DNA from: Oscillatoria acuminata PCC 6304
GTDB lineage: Bacteria > Cyanobacteriota > Cyanobacteriia > Cyanobacteriales > Laspinemataceae
Assembly: GCF_000317105.1 (NCBI RefSeq)
Contig: NC_019693.1
Coordinates: forward strand, 6,139,227-6,203,226
Length of the DNA: 64,000 nt
Reading direction: 5' to 3'
The notes below the pieces were generated by a model, which was given only the letters and a program-made list of their open reading frames with translations, was not told the origin of the DNA and ran no database searches. Positions 54,329 to 63,149 of this stretch are shown piece after piece. Within the stretch, counting starts at the first letter, position 1, and each line of letters starts with the position of its first letter. The position numbers and the translations under genes were made by a program.

Positions 54329-55057
54329 TTACCCTTCTGAATTCATCCCAGCCATAAATCCGCGTCGGGCGTGCGATCGCATATTATCTTCGCGCAGTTC
54401 CATCAAACAGACTAACTCATCCCCCTTGCCATAGTCTGGATTGCGCTCTAAAAAGTAGCGAACATCGGGTTTATCTTCATATCCCTCTTTAATATCCGCC
54501 CAACTTCCGCGCAGATGTCCCCGGGAAATGGGAAAGCGAATCAGTCCGGTTTTGGGGTCATAATCCGAACCAAATTTTTCCTCAGCTAAATAGTCCATCA
54601 GCCGTTGCATTTCTGGCGGGGTCGGATAACGATAGGTGGGATAAAACTGATGAGCAAATAGGGGTAAATATCGATAAGTTCGGTAGCCTTTAACAATCAG
54701 AAACCAATATAAAGGCTCTGTAGGAGCTTGAGCTTTAATTTGACCGGCTAATCGACACCAAGCTAAAGGGAGTGTTTGTTCGCCCCAATAGTCCCGATGC
54801 ACGATGGTATCCCCTGAAAAGATAGCTCGTTTGGCTTGTTTTTCAAACTCAAAATCCCAGATAGCCACTGTAGAAAATCCCTGCAATTTTTTTTCTAAAT
54901 CCCATAGAGCAATTACATAATTTTTATGATTCAAATCATCATCAAAAATTTCAAAACTGGTGCTTTCATAATAAAGTTCATATAACTCATACATGGTTTG
55001 GCGTAGTTTTGCATCGATGTGATATTGCCGGATAATTTCTGCGACTAGTTTGCTCAT
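54329..55057 (-). CDS. Conserved cyanobacterial hypothetical protein (GNAT-like?)
   Basis: 242 residues from ATG 55057 (MSKLVAEIIRQYHID), with an alternative in-frame ATG at 55108. RAIFSGDTIVHRDYWGEQTLPLAWCRLAG is highly protein-like and, with the beta-strand and helix layout, recalls an N-acyltransferase core; LYWFLIVKGYRTYRYLPLFA follows. I recall the same sequence pattern in other cyanobacteria, but no characterised homologue. Single gene, convergent on the transposase-like fragment. Confidence 0.7.
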   Translation of the reverse strand: MSKLVAEIIRQYHIDAKLRQTMYELYELYYESTSFEIFDDDLNHKNYVIALWDLEKKLQGFSTVAIWDFEFEKQAKRAIFSGDTIVHRDYWGEQTLPLAWCRLAGQIKAQAPTEPLYWFLIVKGYRTYRYLPLFAHQFYPTYRYPTPPEMQRLMDYLAEEKFGSDYDPKTGLIRFPISRGHLRGSWADIKEGYEDKPDVRYFLERNPDYGKGDELVCLMELREDNMRSHARRGFMAGMNSEG

Positions 55058-55632
55058 AAGGGATTGATTTAATGAAGGAGAGGAAAATAAATCGGAAAAG
55101 ATGGGCAACCGTAGCCCGAAAAATTTAGAGTGACCTTTGATTTGGAAAGAGGTTTAATCTCATTCAGAATGCACCCCATCAGTTTATCAAAAACCCTGGG
55201 ATATGCTGGAATAGGGCGGGGTAACTGGTAAAAGCTGGGGTGCGATCGCCCTCGGGTTGCCCATTGCTAGGGGACCCACGGGAAAGGGATTCACTAAACC
55301 GCACTCCACACAGGGGAGTCCCCGGGAAAGTATTGGACAAAATGGGTACTCCCCTCGCTCTCATTTAGGGCTACAATTTGAGAACAGCACTGAGGCCAAT
55401 AGGTTTGGCCAGAGTAGACATTGGGAATCCGGATCTGTTCTTCAAGGCGGGAACCGCAAGAAACTGGATGCGAGCCGTTGGAAGGGAAGGGTTTAAGCGG
55501 GCAACCCATACCCTGAGAGAACTTGATAGAATAGTTAAGAGTTACAGATATTGAAAAAGGGTTCAAATTGGATCAAAATGGGCAAATCAGGGTGACACTG
55601 AAGAAGTTGAAAATTCAGAAATTGAAACGTCA
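55058..55632. other. Divergent spacer before the metacaspase gene
   Basis: 575 bases. Overlapping open frames on both strands (55257-55496, 55294-55566) carry no recognisable family; they are not called. Promoters of both flanking genes should be here. Confidence 0.45.
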
Positions 55633-57957
55633 ATGAAACGGGTCGCACTACTAATCGGAATTAGTCAACATGAAGCGGGAGAGGACGAAGACCCTGGTCT
55701 ACCGCCCCTGCCTACGGCGAAAGAGGATGTATCCGCGATCGCCCAAGTATTGCAGCATCCCGAACAGGGCGGATTTGCTCCTGGCGATGTCCAACAACTG
55801 ATTGATCCGGACCTGCAAAGTATCCGGTGCGGCATTGAGGTCCTGTTGCGCGATCGCCAACCCGAGGACTTGGTATTGCTCTATTTTTCCGGTCATGCGA
55901 TCGCCGACTCCCAGGGGTCACTGTATTTTGCCACCCGGAACACGAACCGCGAACACCTCACGAATACCGCGATCGCAGCGGAGTTCTTGCAGGCACTCTT
56001 GTACACCAGCGTCGCCCAGCAACAAATTATCATCCTCGACTGCTATTTCAGTGGCGGGACTGGTTTGGTCGATGTCAAACAGCAATTGGGAGGCTATGGA
56101 AAAGCCATTCTCACTGCCTCTACCACCTTTCAATCCCTGAACCGTTGGGGCGATCGCATTGCTCATCCCAATCCCGCGATTAACTGTCTCGACTATTCCG
56201 CCAAACAACATCACTTGGGACTCTCCACCTACACCGCCTACTTCATCGAAGGCATCGAAACCGGGGCCGGGGACCTCAATCGCGATGGTACAATCTCTCT
56301 GGACGAATTGCACCACTACGCCAGTCAAAAGGTGCAAATCATTGCTCCCGCCTTGCAACCGGCAATCTACGCACTCCCTGAAATTGGTGCAGTCGCCCTC
56401 GCTAAAGCCCCCCAAGATAACCCTCACCTGACCTACCAATTAGCTGTTGAAAATTTTCTGGGACGCAGTGGCGGCACTCTTTCCTTACTCAGCCTCCGCA
56501 GTCTAGAAATTCGCCGAGAAAGCCTGGGTATCTCTGCCACGGATGCCTTGATTATTCAAGAAAATGCTCTGAAACCCTATCGACACTACCAAACTAAATT
56601 ACAACTCTATAAAACCGTCGTTAGATCCGTGATGCAGCTTCAGGACTTGCCTCTGAGTCCTGAAATTGAGGCAGATTTGCAACATTTACGCCGGGATATC
56701 CTGGGTCTGGGCAAACTCGATGTCCGGTTCATTGAAGAACCTCTGTATCCTTCGGATCTGGAGAAAAGTTTTCCCACCTTGATGGTCGCCTGGGCGAGTA
56801 TAACGTTCCTGTTGGTTTTCGGCAGTTATTCTATATATAAGTACCTGACGGACCCGACTCCTTCCCCGGCCATCTCCACCTGGCTGGAAGCCATCCCGAT
56901 CCCCTCTTTTTCCCTGGCAACTCCCGACCCGAGTCCCGAAGCGGAATCCGAACCGGAATCCCCAACTCAGCCTGAAGCTAAACCGCGACGACCCCAGAAC
57001 AAAACACTCAGGCCCTTACCACCTCGTCCCCAGGCGGTCCCGTTTCAGATACCGACAGAAGACCCCTTGGTACTCACGGGTCATGTTGGCCCGGTTCAGG
57101 GACTGGCAGTCGATACCCAAGGCACTCTGTTGATTAGTGGGAGTTGGGACAATACTCTGAAGATCTGGGATTTAAACACTGGGGAAGTCCAAGAGACCCT
57201 CAGACCCGATCGCCCCAGTGTGATTCGAGATGTGGCCCTTGACCCTTATACTCAACGCTTTGCTAGTGCCAGGGATGACGGGACTATCGAGATTTGGCAA
57301 CTCGATCGCCAAGGGTCGGGTCTGATGGTGGAGTTAGAACAAAGCATAGCCGGTCATTCTGGGCCGGTTTACGCAGTCGCCATCAGTCCCGACGGACTCA
57401 CCCTGGTGAGTGGGTCTCAAGATAATACGATTAAAATTTGGGCCATAGAAACCGGGGACCTCCTCCATACTCTGACGGATCATCGAGGACCTGTGCGTGC
57501 GATCGCCATCAGTCCCGATGGACAAACCCTGATCAGTGGTGCCGCCGATGCCACGATTAAAATTTGGGACCTGGAAACGGGGGAGTTGCAAAATACCCTC
57601 ACGGATCATACTCGTTTAGTCCGAGGACTGGCGATCGCTCCTGATGGCAAAACCCTCGCCTCTGCCAGTTGGGACCGCACCCTGAAAATTTGGAGTCTCA
57701 CAACCGGCGAGTTACAAAATACTCTCATCGGTCATACGGATTTAGTTGTTTCTGTTGCCATTAGTCCCGACGGTTCCACCCTCGTTAGTGGTAGCGATGA
57801 TGACACGATTAAAATGTGGGATTTGTCCACTGGGGAGGAACTCGCGACCCTGACTAATCACCTTAGTGATGTTTTTTCCCTCGTCTTTAGTCTCGATGGC
57901 AAAACCCTGGTTTCTGCCAGTTGGGATCAAACCATCCGAGTCTGGCGATCGCCCTAA
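55633..57957 (+). CDS. Membrane-anchored metacaspase (caspase-like peptidase) with WD40 propeller
   Basis: 774 residues. The N-terminal caspase domain (1-260) starts MKRVALLIGISQHE; the dyad is His88 in YFSGHA and Cys137 in ILDCYFSGG. A calcium-site-like loop GDLNRDGTISLDEL lies at 213-226. A helical segment (about 265-370, ISATDALIIQENALKPYRHY) often accompanies cyanobacterial caspases. One membrane helix (about 381-402) and a Pro-rich linker (405-475) lead to seven WD40 blades (480-774). It looks like a sensor propeller coupled to a cysteine protease, with the two halves on opposite sides of a membrane. Monocistronic. Confidence 0.9.
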   Translation: MKRVALLIGISQHEAGEDEDPGLPPLPTAKEDVSAIAQVLQHPEQGGFAPGDVQQLIDPDLQSIRCGIEVLLRDRQPEDLVLLYFSGHAIADSQGSLYFATRNTNREHLTNTAIAAEFLQALLYTSVAQQQIIILDCYFSGGTGLVDVKQQLGGYGKAILTASTTFQSLNRWGDRIAHPNPAINCLDYSAKQHHLGLSTYTAYFIEGIETGAGDLNRDGTISLDELHHYASQKVQIIAPALQPAIYALPEIGAVALAKAPQDNPHLTYQLAVENFLGRSGGTLSLLSLRSLEIRRESLGISATDALIIQENALKPYRHYQTKLQLYKTVVRSVMQLQDLPLSPEIEADLQHLRRDILGLGKLDVRFIEEPLYPSDLEKSFPTLMVAWASITFLLVFGSYSIYKYLTDPTPSPAISTWLEAIPIPSFSLATPDPSPEAESEPESPTQPEAKPRRPQNKTLRPLPPRPQAVPFQIPTEDPLVLTGHVGPVQGLAVDTQGTLLISGSWDNTLKIWDLNTGEVQETLRPDRPSVIRDVALDPYTQRFASARDDGTIEIWQLDRQGSGLMVELEQSIAGHSGPVYAVAISPDGLTLVSGSQDNTIKIWAIETGDLLHTLTDHRGPVRAIAISPDGQTLISGAADATIKIWDLETGELQNTLTDHTRLVRGLAIAPDGKTLASASWDRTLKIWSLTTGELQNTLIGHTDLVVSVAISPDGSTLVSGSDDDTIKMWDLSTGEELATLTNHLSDVFSLVFSLDGKTLVSASWDQTIRVWRSP

Positions 57958-58009
57958 AAACAGCGGAAGGCCCAAGTCCGACACCCTCCCTTGGACTCCC
58001 TTCTGCTTC

Positions 58010-58190
58010 GGGAGCATCCCAATGGGTAAAAGAGACCTAACCCCCCAGCCCCCTTCCCTAGAAGGGAAGGGGGAGAAAGACATTTATTCCCCCCTTAAAA
58101 GCCATAAAAAAATTGCTTTATTCTCCCTCTCCTTTTAGGAGAGGGCTGGGGAGAGGTCAGACTGGGTTTTAGGCAAAATAGAGATGCTAC
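58010..58190. repeat. Family D element, copy 5
   Basis: Left end GGGAGCATCCC and right end GAGATGCTACT enclose GACCTAACCCCCCAGCCCCC, the CCCTTCCCTAGAAGGGAAGGG hairpin, a degenerate second hairpin (CTCTCCTTTTAGGAGAGG) and GGTTTTAGGCAAAATAGAGA. Confidence 0.7.
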
Positions 58191-58194
58191 TGTT

Positions 58195-58728
58195 CTATTT
58201 TCTCTCAATTTGAATATTATTGGCGGCTAAAATCTGCTGGAATTCATTCATATCTTCTGGAGTAAAACTTCTTTTAGGCAGTGTATAAGAAGCCTTGAGT
58301 CTATGAAGAATAAAAAACACATTTTTTGATTCAAGCACCTGCTGTACTGAACTCCATTCAATTTCGCTTTTCATCACCGCATTTTTGTAACTAAACCCTG
58401 AATCTTCTATCTGAACAAAAACAGGCTCTTTTAAAAACGGCGCAACTTTCCACATGAACCAAGTCATTGCTTTGTGCCAAAAATTAAGATTATAAAATAG
58501 CACAAAACCGGCAGAAACAAACAATGATTTATCAACTCTTTTTGAAAACTCTAAATCATTATTTATCAAGCTATAAATTTTCAAAAATACCAAAAAACCA
58601 AACAATATCATAATAACATAAGTTGTAAAAATTCCCAGATAACGCAAATAGGACTTCGACTGATTATAAATCATCAGGGTTTCTTCAAAATCTTGACGTT
58701 TTAAGGTAAATTCCAGAGAAATCGCCAT
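58195..58728 (-). CDS. YcxB-like membrane protein
   Basis: 177 residues. Two membrane segments (about 32-53 and 66-84) are followed by a cytoplasmic beta-rich domain with the YcxB family order: VQIEDSGFSYKNAVMKSEIEWSSVQQVLESKNVFFIL. The family (PF14317) is of unknown function. The gene sits directly beyond a family D element, and its base composition is more A+T-rich than that of the neighbours, which suggests acquisition or relaxed constraint. Confidence 0.78.
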   Translation of the reverse strand: MAISLEFTLKRQDFEETLMIYNQSKSYLRYLGIFTTYVIMILFGFLVFLKIYSLINNDLEFSKRVDKSLFVSAGFVLFYNLNFWHKAMTWFMWKVAPFLKEPVFVQIEDSGFSYKNAVMKSEIEWSSVQQVLESKNVFFILHRLKASYTLPKRSFTPEDMNEFQQILAANNIQIERK

Positions 58729-59072
58729 AAATTCAATTGATTAATTATATAAAACTCAGGGATTAAAGGTAGATGAAGGACTGTTCAACGGATGCCTTGA
58801 TTAACGCTAAACCTTCAAGGGTCATTCTCAAGCCAGTCGGAAGATTTTTCTAGTGTATGTCATCTCAGCAGAAAATAAGGTGGAGGGGTTACTTTTTCAT
58901 AATTTATTAATCTTTGGTGATGGGTCATTGGTGGTTGGTCGGTGAGTATTCAACAATTCAAATGACAGATGACCAATGACCAATGACCAATGACCTTGAG
59001 AAATAAGGCAGACACACTATAGATTAAAATCAACTAAACAGCCGTTCATTCAAACATCAGGAGACATTGACC
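58729..59072. other. Spacer with ATGACCA heptamer array
   Basis: GACCAATGACCAATGACCA is a tandem 7-bp repeat (58971-58995). Upstream, GGTCATTGGT at about 58923 is an inverted copy. Such short tandemly repeated heptamers are known in cyanobacteria. The AGGAG site of pdxJ is at 59059-59063. Confidence 0.7.
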
Positions 59073-59792
59073 TTGGCTACACTTGGGGTTAATATTGACC
59101 ACATTGCCACGATTCGACAAGCACGGGGGACCGTAGAACCGGATCCCGTTGCGGCAGCTACTTTAGTCGAACTCGCGGGTGCCGATGGGATTACGGTGCA
59201 TTTGCGTGAAGACCGTAGACATATTCAAGACCGGGACGTGCGTTTGCTGAGGGAAACCGTCCGGACCCATTTAAACCTAGAAATGGCGGCGACGGACGAA
59301 ATGGTAAAAATTGCTCTGGATATTAAACCCGATTATGTGACCTTGGTTCCGGAACGACGAGAAGAACTGACCACAGAAGGTGGACTGGATGTCGCCGGAC
59401 AACGCGATCGCATGGAAGGGGTGGTGGATACCTTGCAATCTGCTGGAATTCCCGTTAGTTTGTTTATTGATGCCGACCGCGCTCAAATTGAAGCATCGGT
59501 TGAGGTCAAAGCGCAATTTATCGAACTGCATACGGGACAATATGCAGAAGCTAAAACCGAAGCCGATCGTGATCGAGAATTAGCTATTTTAGCCGAAGGC
59601 TGTAACCAGGCCATCTCTTCCGGGTTGCGCGTGAATGCCGGACATGGACTCACCTATTGGAACGTCTATCCCATCGCCAAACTGTTAGGAATGGAAGAAC
59701 TGAATATCGGTCATACCATTATCTCTCGTGCTGTTCTAGTCGGGCTAGAGCGTGCCGTCAGAGAAATGAAACAAGCGATGCAAGGCCATTGA
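59073..59792 (+). CDS. pdxJ: Pyridoxine 5'-phosphate synthase
   Basis: 239 residues from TTG 59073, chosen because AGGAG lies 9 bases upstream; TTG 59067 would leave only 3 bases. The chain then starts [20 protein letters not shown], the normal N-terminus of the family. [51 protein letters not shown] and [14 protein letters not shown] carry the substrate- and phosphate-binding loops of the TIM barrel. It condenses 1-deoxyxylulose 5-phosphate with the PdxA product. Confidence 0.95.
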   Translation: MATLGVNIDHIATIRQARGTVEPDPVAAATLVELAGADGITVHLREDRRHIQDRDVRLLRETVRTHLNLEMAATDEMVKIALDIKPDYVTLVPERREELTTEGGLDVAGQRDRMEGVVDTLQSAGIPVSLFIDADRAQIEASVEVKAQFIELHTGQYAEAKTEADRDRELAILAEGCNQAISSGLRVNAGHGLTYWNVYPIAKLLGMEELNIGHTIISRAVLVGLERAVREMKQAMQGH

Positions 59793-60165
59793 TAAAGCCT
59801 ACCGCAAAAACAGCGTTTATCTTCAGGGGTTGCTTTTTGGAGCTAACTTTTAATTAAAATTCCCTGATTTTGTCCGCGTACAAGGGTTAAAAATTTACCG
59901 GGATATTCCCGGTAAATTTGCTGGAAAACAGCGCAGTGATCTGGATTAATTTGGGCGGGATCATCTCATCTAGCCAATGGGGGAAAATTTTTAGCGATCG
60001 CCAGGGGTACGGATCCTGTGTTTCACCGAACTCCTGGGATAATTTTGAGAAACTTTGGCAAGAAAATCGTCTAGGTTTAAAGTCCGGGGTTAATTTTTTT
60101 TTCCGCATGAGTTACTTTAATGTTGTACGATACTCGATCGAGACTTGTACAAGCCAACAACCACC
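59793..60165. other. pdxJ-ycf54 spacer with a 29-bp perfect palindrome
   Basis: AAATTTACCGGGA-TAT-TCCCGGTAAATTT at 59891-59919 has two 13-base arms and a 3-base centre, with no T run after it. It may be a terminator for pdxJ or an operator for ycf54. The remainder shows nothing recognisable. Confidence 0.6.
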
Positions 60166-60489
60166 ATGCAAACTTATCACTACGTTCTGGCTAGCCAAAA
60201 ATTCTTATTAGAGGAAGAACCGTTTGAAGAGGTGCTCAAAGAACGGACGAGACATTACCACGAAACCGAAAAAGAACTTGATTTTTGGCAGGTAAAGCAA
60301 CCCGCCTTTCTGGAAGCGCCAGAAATGGCCGAAGTGAAAGCCAAATGTCCTCAACCCTCCGTGGCGGTGATTTCGACCAATCCGCAATTTATCACCTGGT
60401 TAAAATTGCGTCTGGAATATGTGTTGACCGGCCAATTTCAGGCCCCCTCTGACACCATTCCCGATCCATTAGCCTCCCAAGAGGGTTAA
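60166..60489 (+). CDS. ycf54: Ycf54, Mg-protoporphyrin monomethyl ester cyclase accessory protein
   Basis: 107 residues from ATG 60166 (MQTYHYVLASQKFLLEEEPF), the normal Ycf54 start; an ATG-like start at 60145 would add seven residues. WQVKQPAFLEAPEMAEVKAKCPQP and STNPQFITWLKLRLEYVLTG match the family over its full length. The protein is required for stability or activity of the oxygen-dependent cyclase that forms the isocyclic ring of chlorophyll. Confidence 0.94.
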   Translation: MQTYHYVLASQKFLLEEEPFEEVLKERTRHYHETEKELDFWQVKQPAFLEAPEMAEVKAKCPQPSVAVISTNPQFITWLKLRLEYVLTGQFQAPSDTIPDPLASQEG

Positions 60490-60541
60490 AGAATCCGTTA
60501 AACTGCCTGATTAATACTTGGAGAGACCCGGGATCATAACT

Positions 60542-61216
60542 ATGCGGCTATCCCTACGAACTTGTTTAAAGCGATCGCACTCCTGGCTGAGTCCAGCATT
60601 CCTCGCCCTGAGTGGGTTAACCCTGTTCGCCCCTCATGGTCATGCTCAACCGACCTATCCAGCTTGTCAACCCCCCCTCCCAGACGAGTATCTGGTCCTG
60701 GTCCCTACGGCCACAGTTGCTGCTCAGGAGGAGATTCGGCAATTGCTTCCCGGGGCGATCGAGACCACGGTTTGTAACTATGTGAATGAAACCGTCACCC
60801 GTCTGGGCGGGTTTGGCAGGGCAAACCAGGCCCAAGAATGGGCGCAGTATGTGAATACTCAAGCCGGAATTGTCGCTTATGTAGTCCGTCCGGCGGGTGT
60901 GGCAGCTACCCCCAGTCCTCTCCCGGTCGTCCCCCAACCGGCAGGAGTTTACAATCCCCAACCCTTGGAAAACGGGTATGCCGTCTTGGTGGATTTTTTC
61001 AGTAATCCCCAAGTTGCTGGGGAGTTGTGGCAAATCTTGAGAACCGATATTGGATTAGTGTCCTACGGACAACGGCCTTATCTGTTAGCTGGATGGAGCC
61101 CTCAACAAAACCAGGCGAATCAGATTTTGCAAACCCTGAGCGATCGCGGTTTTTTTGCAACCGTCGTGGATAGCCGCAACGTGATTTTATTAGACGACGC
61201 CGTTCGATTGGACTAA
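60542..61216 (+). CDS. Secreted protein with two SPOR-like repeats
   Basis: 224 residues from ATG 60542 (MRLSLRTCLKRSHSWLSPAF) with a signal peptide cleaved near HGHAQ. Two related halves follow: YLVLVPTATVAAQEEIRQLL..AYVVRPA and YAVLVDFFSNPQVAGELWQI..VVDSRNVILL, with a Pro-rich linker between. Both resemble the SPOR fold (strand-helix-strand, ability to bind denuded peptidoglycan), but identity is low. Probably periplasmic. Lies 52 bases after ycf54. Confidence 0.7.
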   Translation: MRLSLRTCLKRSHSWLSPAFLALSGLTLFAPHGHAQPTYPACQPPLPDEYLVLVPTATVAAQEEIRQLLPGAIETTVCNYVNETVTRLGGFGRANQAQEWAQYVNTQAGIVAYVVRPAGVAATPSPLPVVPQPAGVYNPQPLENGYAVLVDFFSNPQVAGELWQILRTDIGLVSYGQRPYLLAGWSPQQNQANQILQTLSDRGFFATVVDSRNVILLDDAVRLD

Positions 61217-61284
61217 TCGAGTCTCCAGTCCCTTCCCCATGTCTTGGGGAGGGGACCAGAGGTGGCTCGATCAGTTCAGATGCG

Positions 61285-61460
61285 TTAGGGGATTGCAAAA
61301 TATAAATCATCCAACCGTTCAACTGAAAGGAAGGTATCTGTCGGAGTAAATGCGCAGGCCCTAAGGGCCTGCGCATTTACTCCGACATGGACGGGGCTAT
61401 TCCGTTGATCCGTCACTAAGAACGAACGTTTTGGAGATTTTATTTTTTGGAGTTCCCTTA
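61285..61460. mobile_element. Family A MITE-like element, complete, forward orientation
   Basis: 176 bp. Left end TTAGGGGATTGCAAAATATA, right end TATTTTTTGGAGTTCCCTTA; the interior has CATCCAACCGTTCAACTGAA, a palindrome around GCGCAGGCCCTAAGGGCCTGCGC and CCGTTGATCCGTCACTA. Instead of GGGGCGCAATGC it has CGGAGTAAATGC. The right end is also the stop codon of the PAP2-like gene. Confidence 0.78.
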
Positions 61461-61913
61461 ATAAGCCTGACCTGCGATATAGGCAATACAAACCCCTAAA
61501 AGCGCCCCAACAATCACCTGAAACGGAGTGTGACCGAGGAGTTCCTTCAGGCGGGCTTCATTCAAATCGTGGTCTTCGCTAAAAAACTCATCCACAATTT
61601 GGTTAAGAATCCGAGCTTGCTTTCCAGCCGCTTGTCGAACTCCGGCGGCATCATACATCACGATCACCGCAAAAATTGTAGCCAGAGCAAACTCCGTACT
61701 ATTCCAGCCTGCGGTTTGCCCGATGCCGGTTGCTAACGCGGTAACCAAAGCTGAATGAGCACTGGGCATTCCGCCCGTTTCCACCAGAACACGAAAATTA
61801 AACTTGCGATTTCTCGCCAGTTCGATCGCTAACTTCGCTGATTGAGCGATCAAACAGGCTAGGGTGGCAACCAGCAGCACGCGGTTGTCAATGATATTGC
61901 CGATCTCCTGCAT
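61458..61913 (-). CDS. Divergent PAP2 family (DUF212) membrane protein
   Basis: 151 residues, about four membrane segments. RVLVETGGMPSAHSALVTALATGIG is the acid-phosphatase-like PSAHS motif of the divergent PAP2 family; AIVVMYDAAGVRQAAGKQARILN follows. It may dephosphorylate prenyl or lipid phosphates, which would suit its place 15 bases after crtE on the same strand. The TAA stop lies at the boundary of the adjacent family A element. Confidence 0.9.
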   Translation of the reverse strand: MQEIGNIIDNRVLLVATLACLIAQSAKLAIELARNRKFNFRVLVETGGMPSAHSALVTALATGIGQTAGWNSTEFALATIFAVIVMYDAAGVRQAAGKQARILNQIVDEFFSEDHDLNEARLKELLGHTPFQVIVGALLGVCIAYIAGQAY

Positions 61914-61928
61914 GGTGTTTTGCGCCTT

Positions 61929-62855
61929 TTAATTACTGCGGTTGGTGATAAAGTCCGCGAGGGTCAGAAGCGGGATCGCTTTATTGCCAAAACTTGCCAG
62001 TTCTGCCTTAGCCTGCTCAATTAACTCTTGAGCCTGCCGAGTCGATTCTTCTAACCCCCAAATACTGGGATAAGTCGCCTTTTGCGCCTGCAAGTCTTTT
62101 CCTGCGGTTTTGCCCAACTCTTCCTGAGTCTTGGTAATATCGAGAATATCATCAATAATCTGAAAGGCTAACCCAATATTTTGGGCATAGCGCGAGAGTC
62201 GTTGCAAATCTTCATCCGCAGCGCCACCTAAAATCGCTCCACAAACCACACAGGCTTCCAGTAAAGCCCCAGTTTTATGGGTGTGGATAAAATGGAGCGT
62301 TTCTACGGTAGTGTCTAACTTGCCTTCGCATTGGATATCGACCACTTGACCCCCAACCACGCCATCAGCGCCAAACGCATGAGCTAAGTGGGCGATCGCC
62401 TTTAAAACCCGAGGTGCCGGAACATTCTGAGTTTGGGTTGCCACCACTTCAAAGGCATACACCAACAACCCATCCCCGGCCAAAATCGCGATATCATCTC
62501 CATAAACCTTATGATTCGTCAGTTTACCCCGACGGTAATCATCATTATCCATCGCCGGAAGGTCATCATGGATTAAGGACATGGTATGCACCATTTCCAG
62601 GGCACAAGCGGTTGGCATCGCCATCTCCACCGTACCTCCCACCAGTTCACAACTGGCTAAACACAAAATTGGCCGCAGACGCTTGCCACCCGCCAACAGG
62701 GAATAGCGCATCGCCTCATAAATTGTGGACGGGGGCTTGATTGGCAGAGATTGGTCCAGTGCAGCTTCTACCAAAGCCTGCCGTTCCCCTAAATACGTTG
62801 ATAAATCAAATTCGGATTGTTTCCTCACGGAATCCGTATCATTGGTTAAAACCAT
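61929..62855 (-). CDS. crtE: Geranylgeranyl diphosphate synthase
   Basis: 308 residues from ATG 62855 ([18 protein letters not shown]), with GGAAGG just upstream. [19 protein letters not shown], the first Asp-rich motif [19 protein letters not shown] and the second motif [11 protein letters not shown] identify a trans-prenyl synthase. It supplies the C20 precursor of carotenoids, phytol and quinones. It is co-oriented with folD upstream and the PAP2-like gene downstream, the usual cyanobacterial order folD-crtE. Confidence 0.95.
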   Translation of the reverse strand: MVLTNDTDSVRKQSEFDLSTYLGERQALVEAALDQSLPIKPPSTIYEAMRYSLLAGGKRLRPILCLASCELVGGTVEMAMPTACALEMVHTMSLIHDDLPAMDNDDYRRGKLTNHKVYGDDIAILAGDGLLVYAFEVVATQTQNVPAPRVLKAIAHLAHAFGADGVVGGQVVDIQCEGKLDTTVETLHFIHTHKTGALLEACVVCGAILGGAADEDLQRLSRYAQNIGLAFQIIDDILDITKTQEELGKTAGKDLQAQKATYPSIWGLEESTRQAQELIEQAKAELASFGNKAIPLLTLADFITNRSN

Positions 62856-63091
62856 CCCTTCCTTCCTCGTACTTGTCTGATGAGCTGACGATTCCACCCC
62901 TGGAGGCGGTTGACATTGATGATGAGCTTACGCTGCTTTTGGCACCGTTTACAAGTGATCTAGGCGACTAACCTGAACTTTGGCAACCGGGCTGATTTTG
63001 GCCGCTTGCTGCTCCTTGAGTCTCAACCTATTGTAAGGGTTTGAGGTATTTTTACTCCTGGAATTTTTTGGAAAAAAATGGCGCGAAAGCC

Positions 63092-63130
63092 GGAGTTTTG
63101 AGGGCCTGATTTTCTCTCCCTCAAAACTCC
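63092..63130 (-). terminator. Rho-independent terminator of folD
   Basis: GGAGTTTTGAGGG and CCCTCAAAACTCC form a 13-bp perfect stem; on the minus strand it is followed by GGCTTTCGCGCCATTTTTTT, about 20 bases after the folD stop. Confidence 0.75.
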
Positions 63131-63149
63131 CTCGGTGAAAATGCCCGGT

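Noticed and set aside
55257-55566. Overlapping open frames on both strands before the metacaspase gene
   Set aside because: Neither has a ribosome site or a known family; overlap makes both doubtful.
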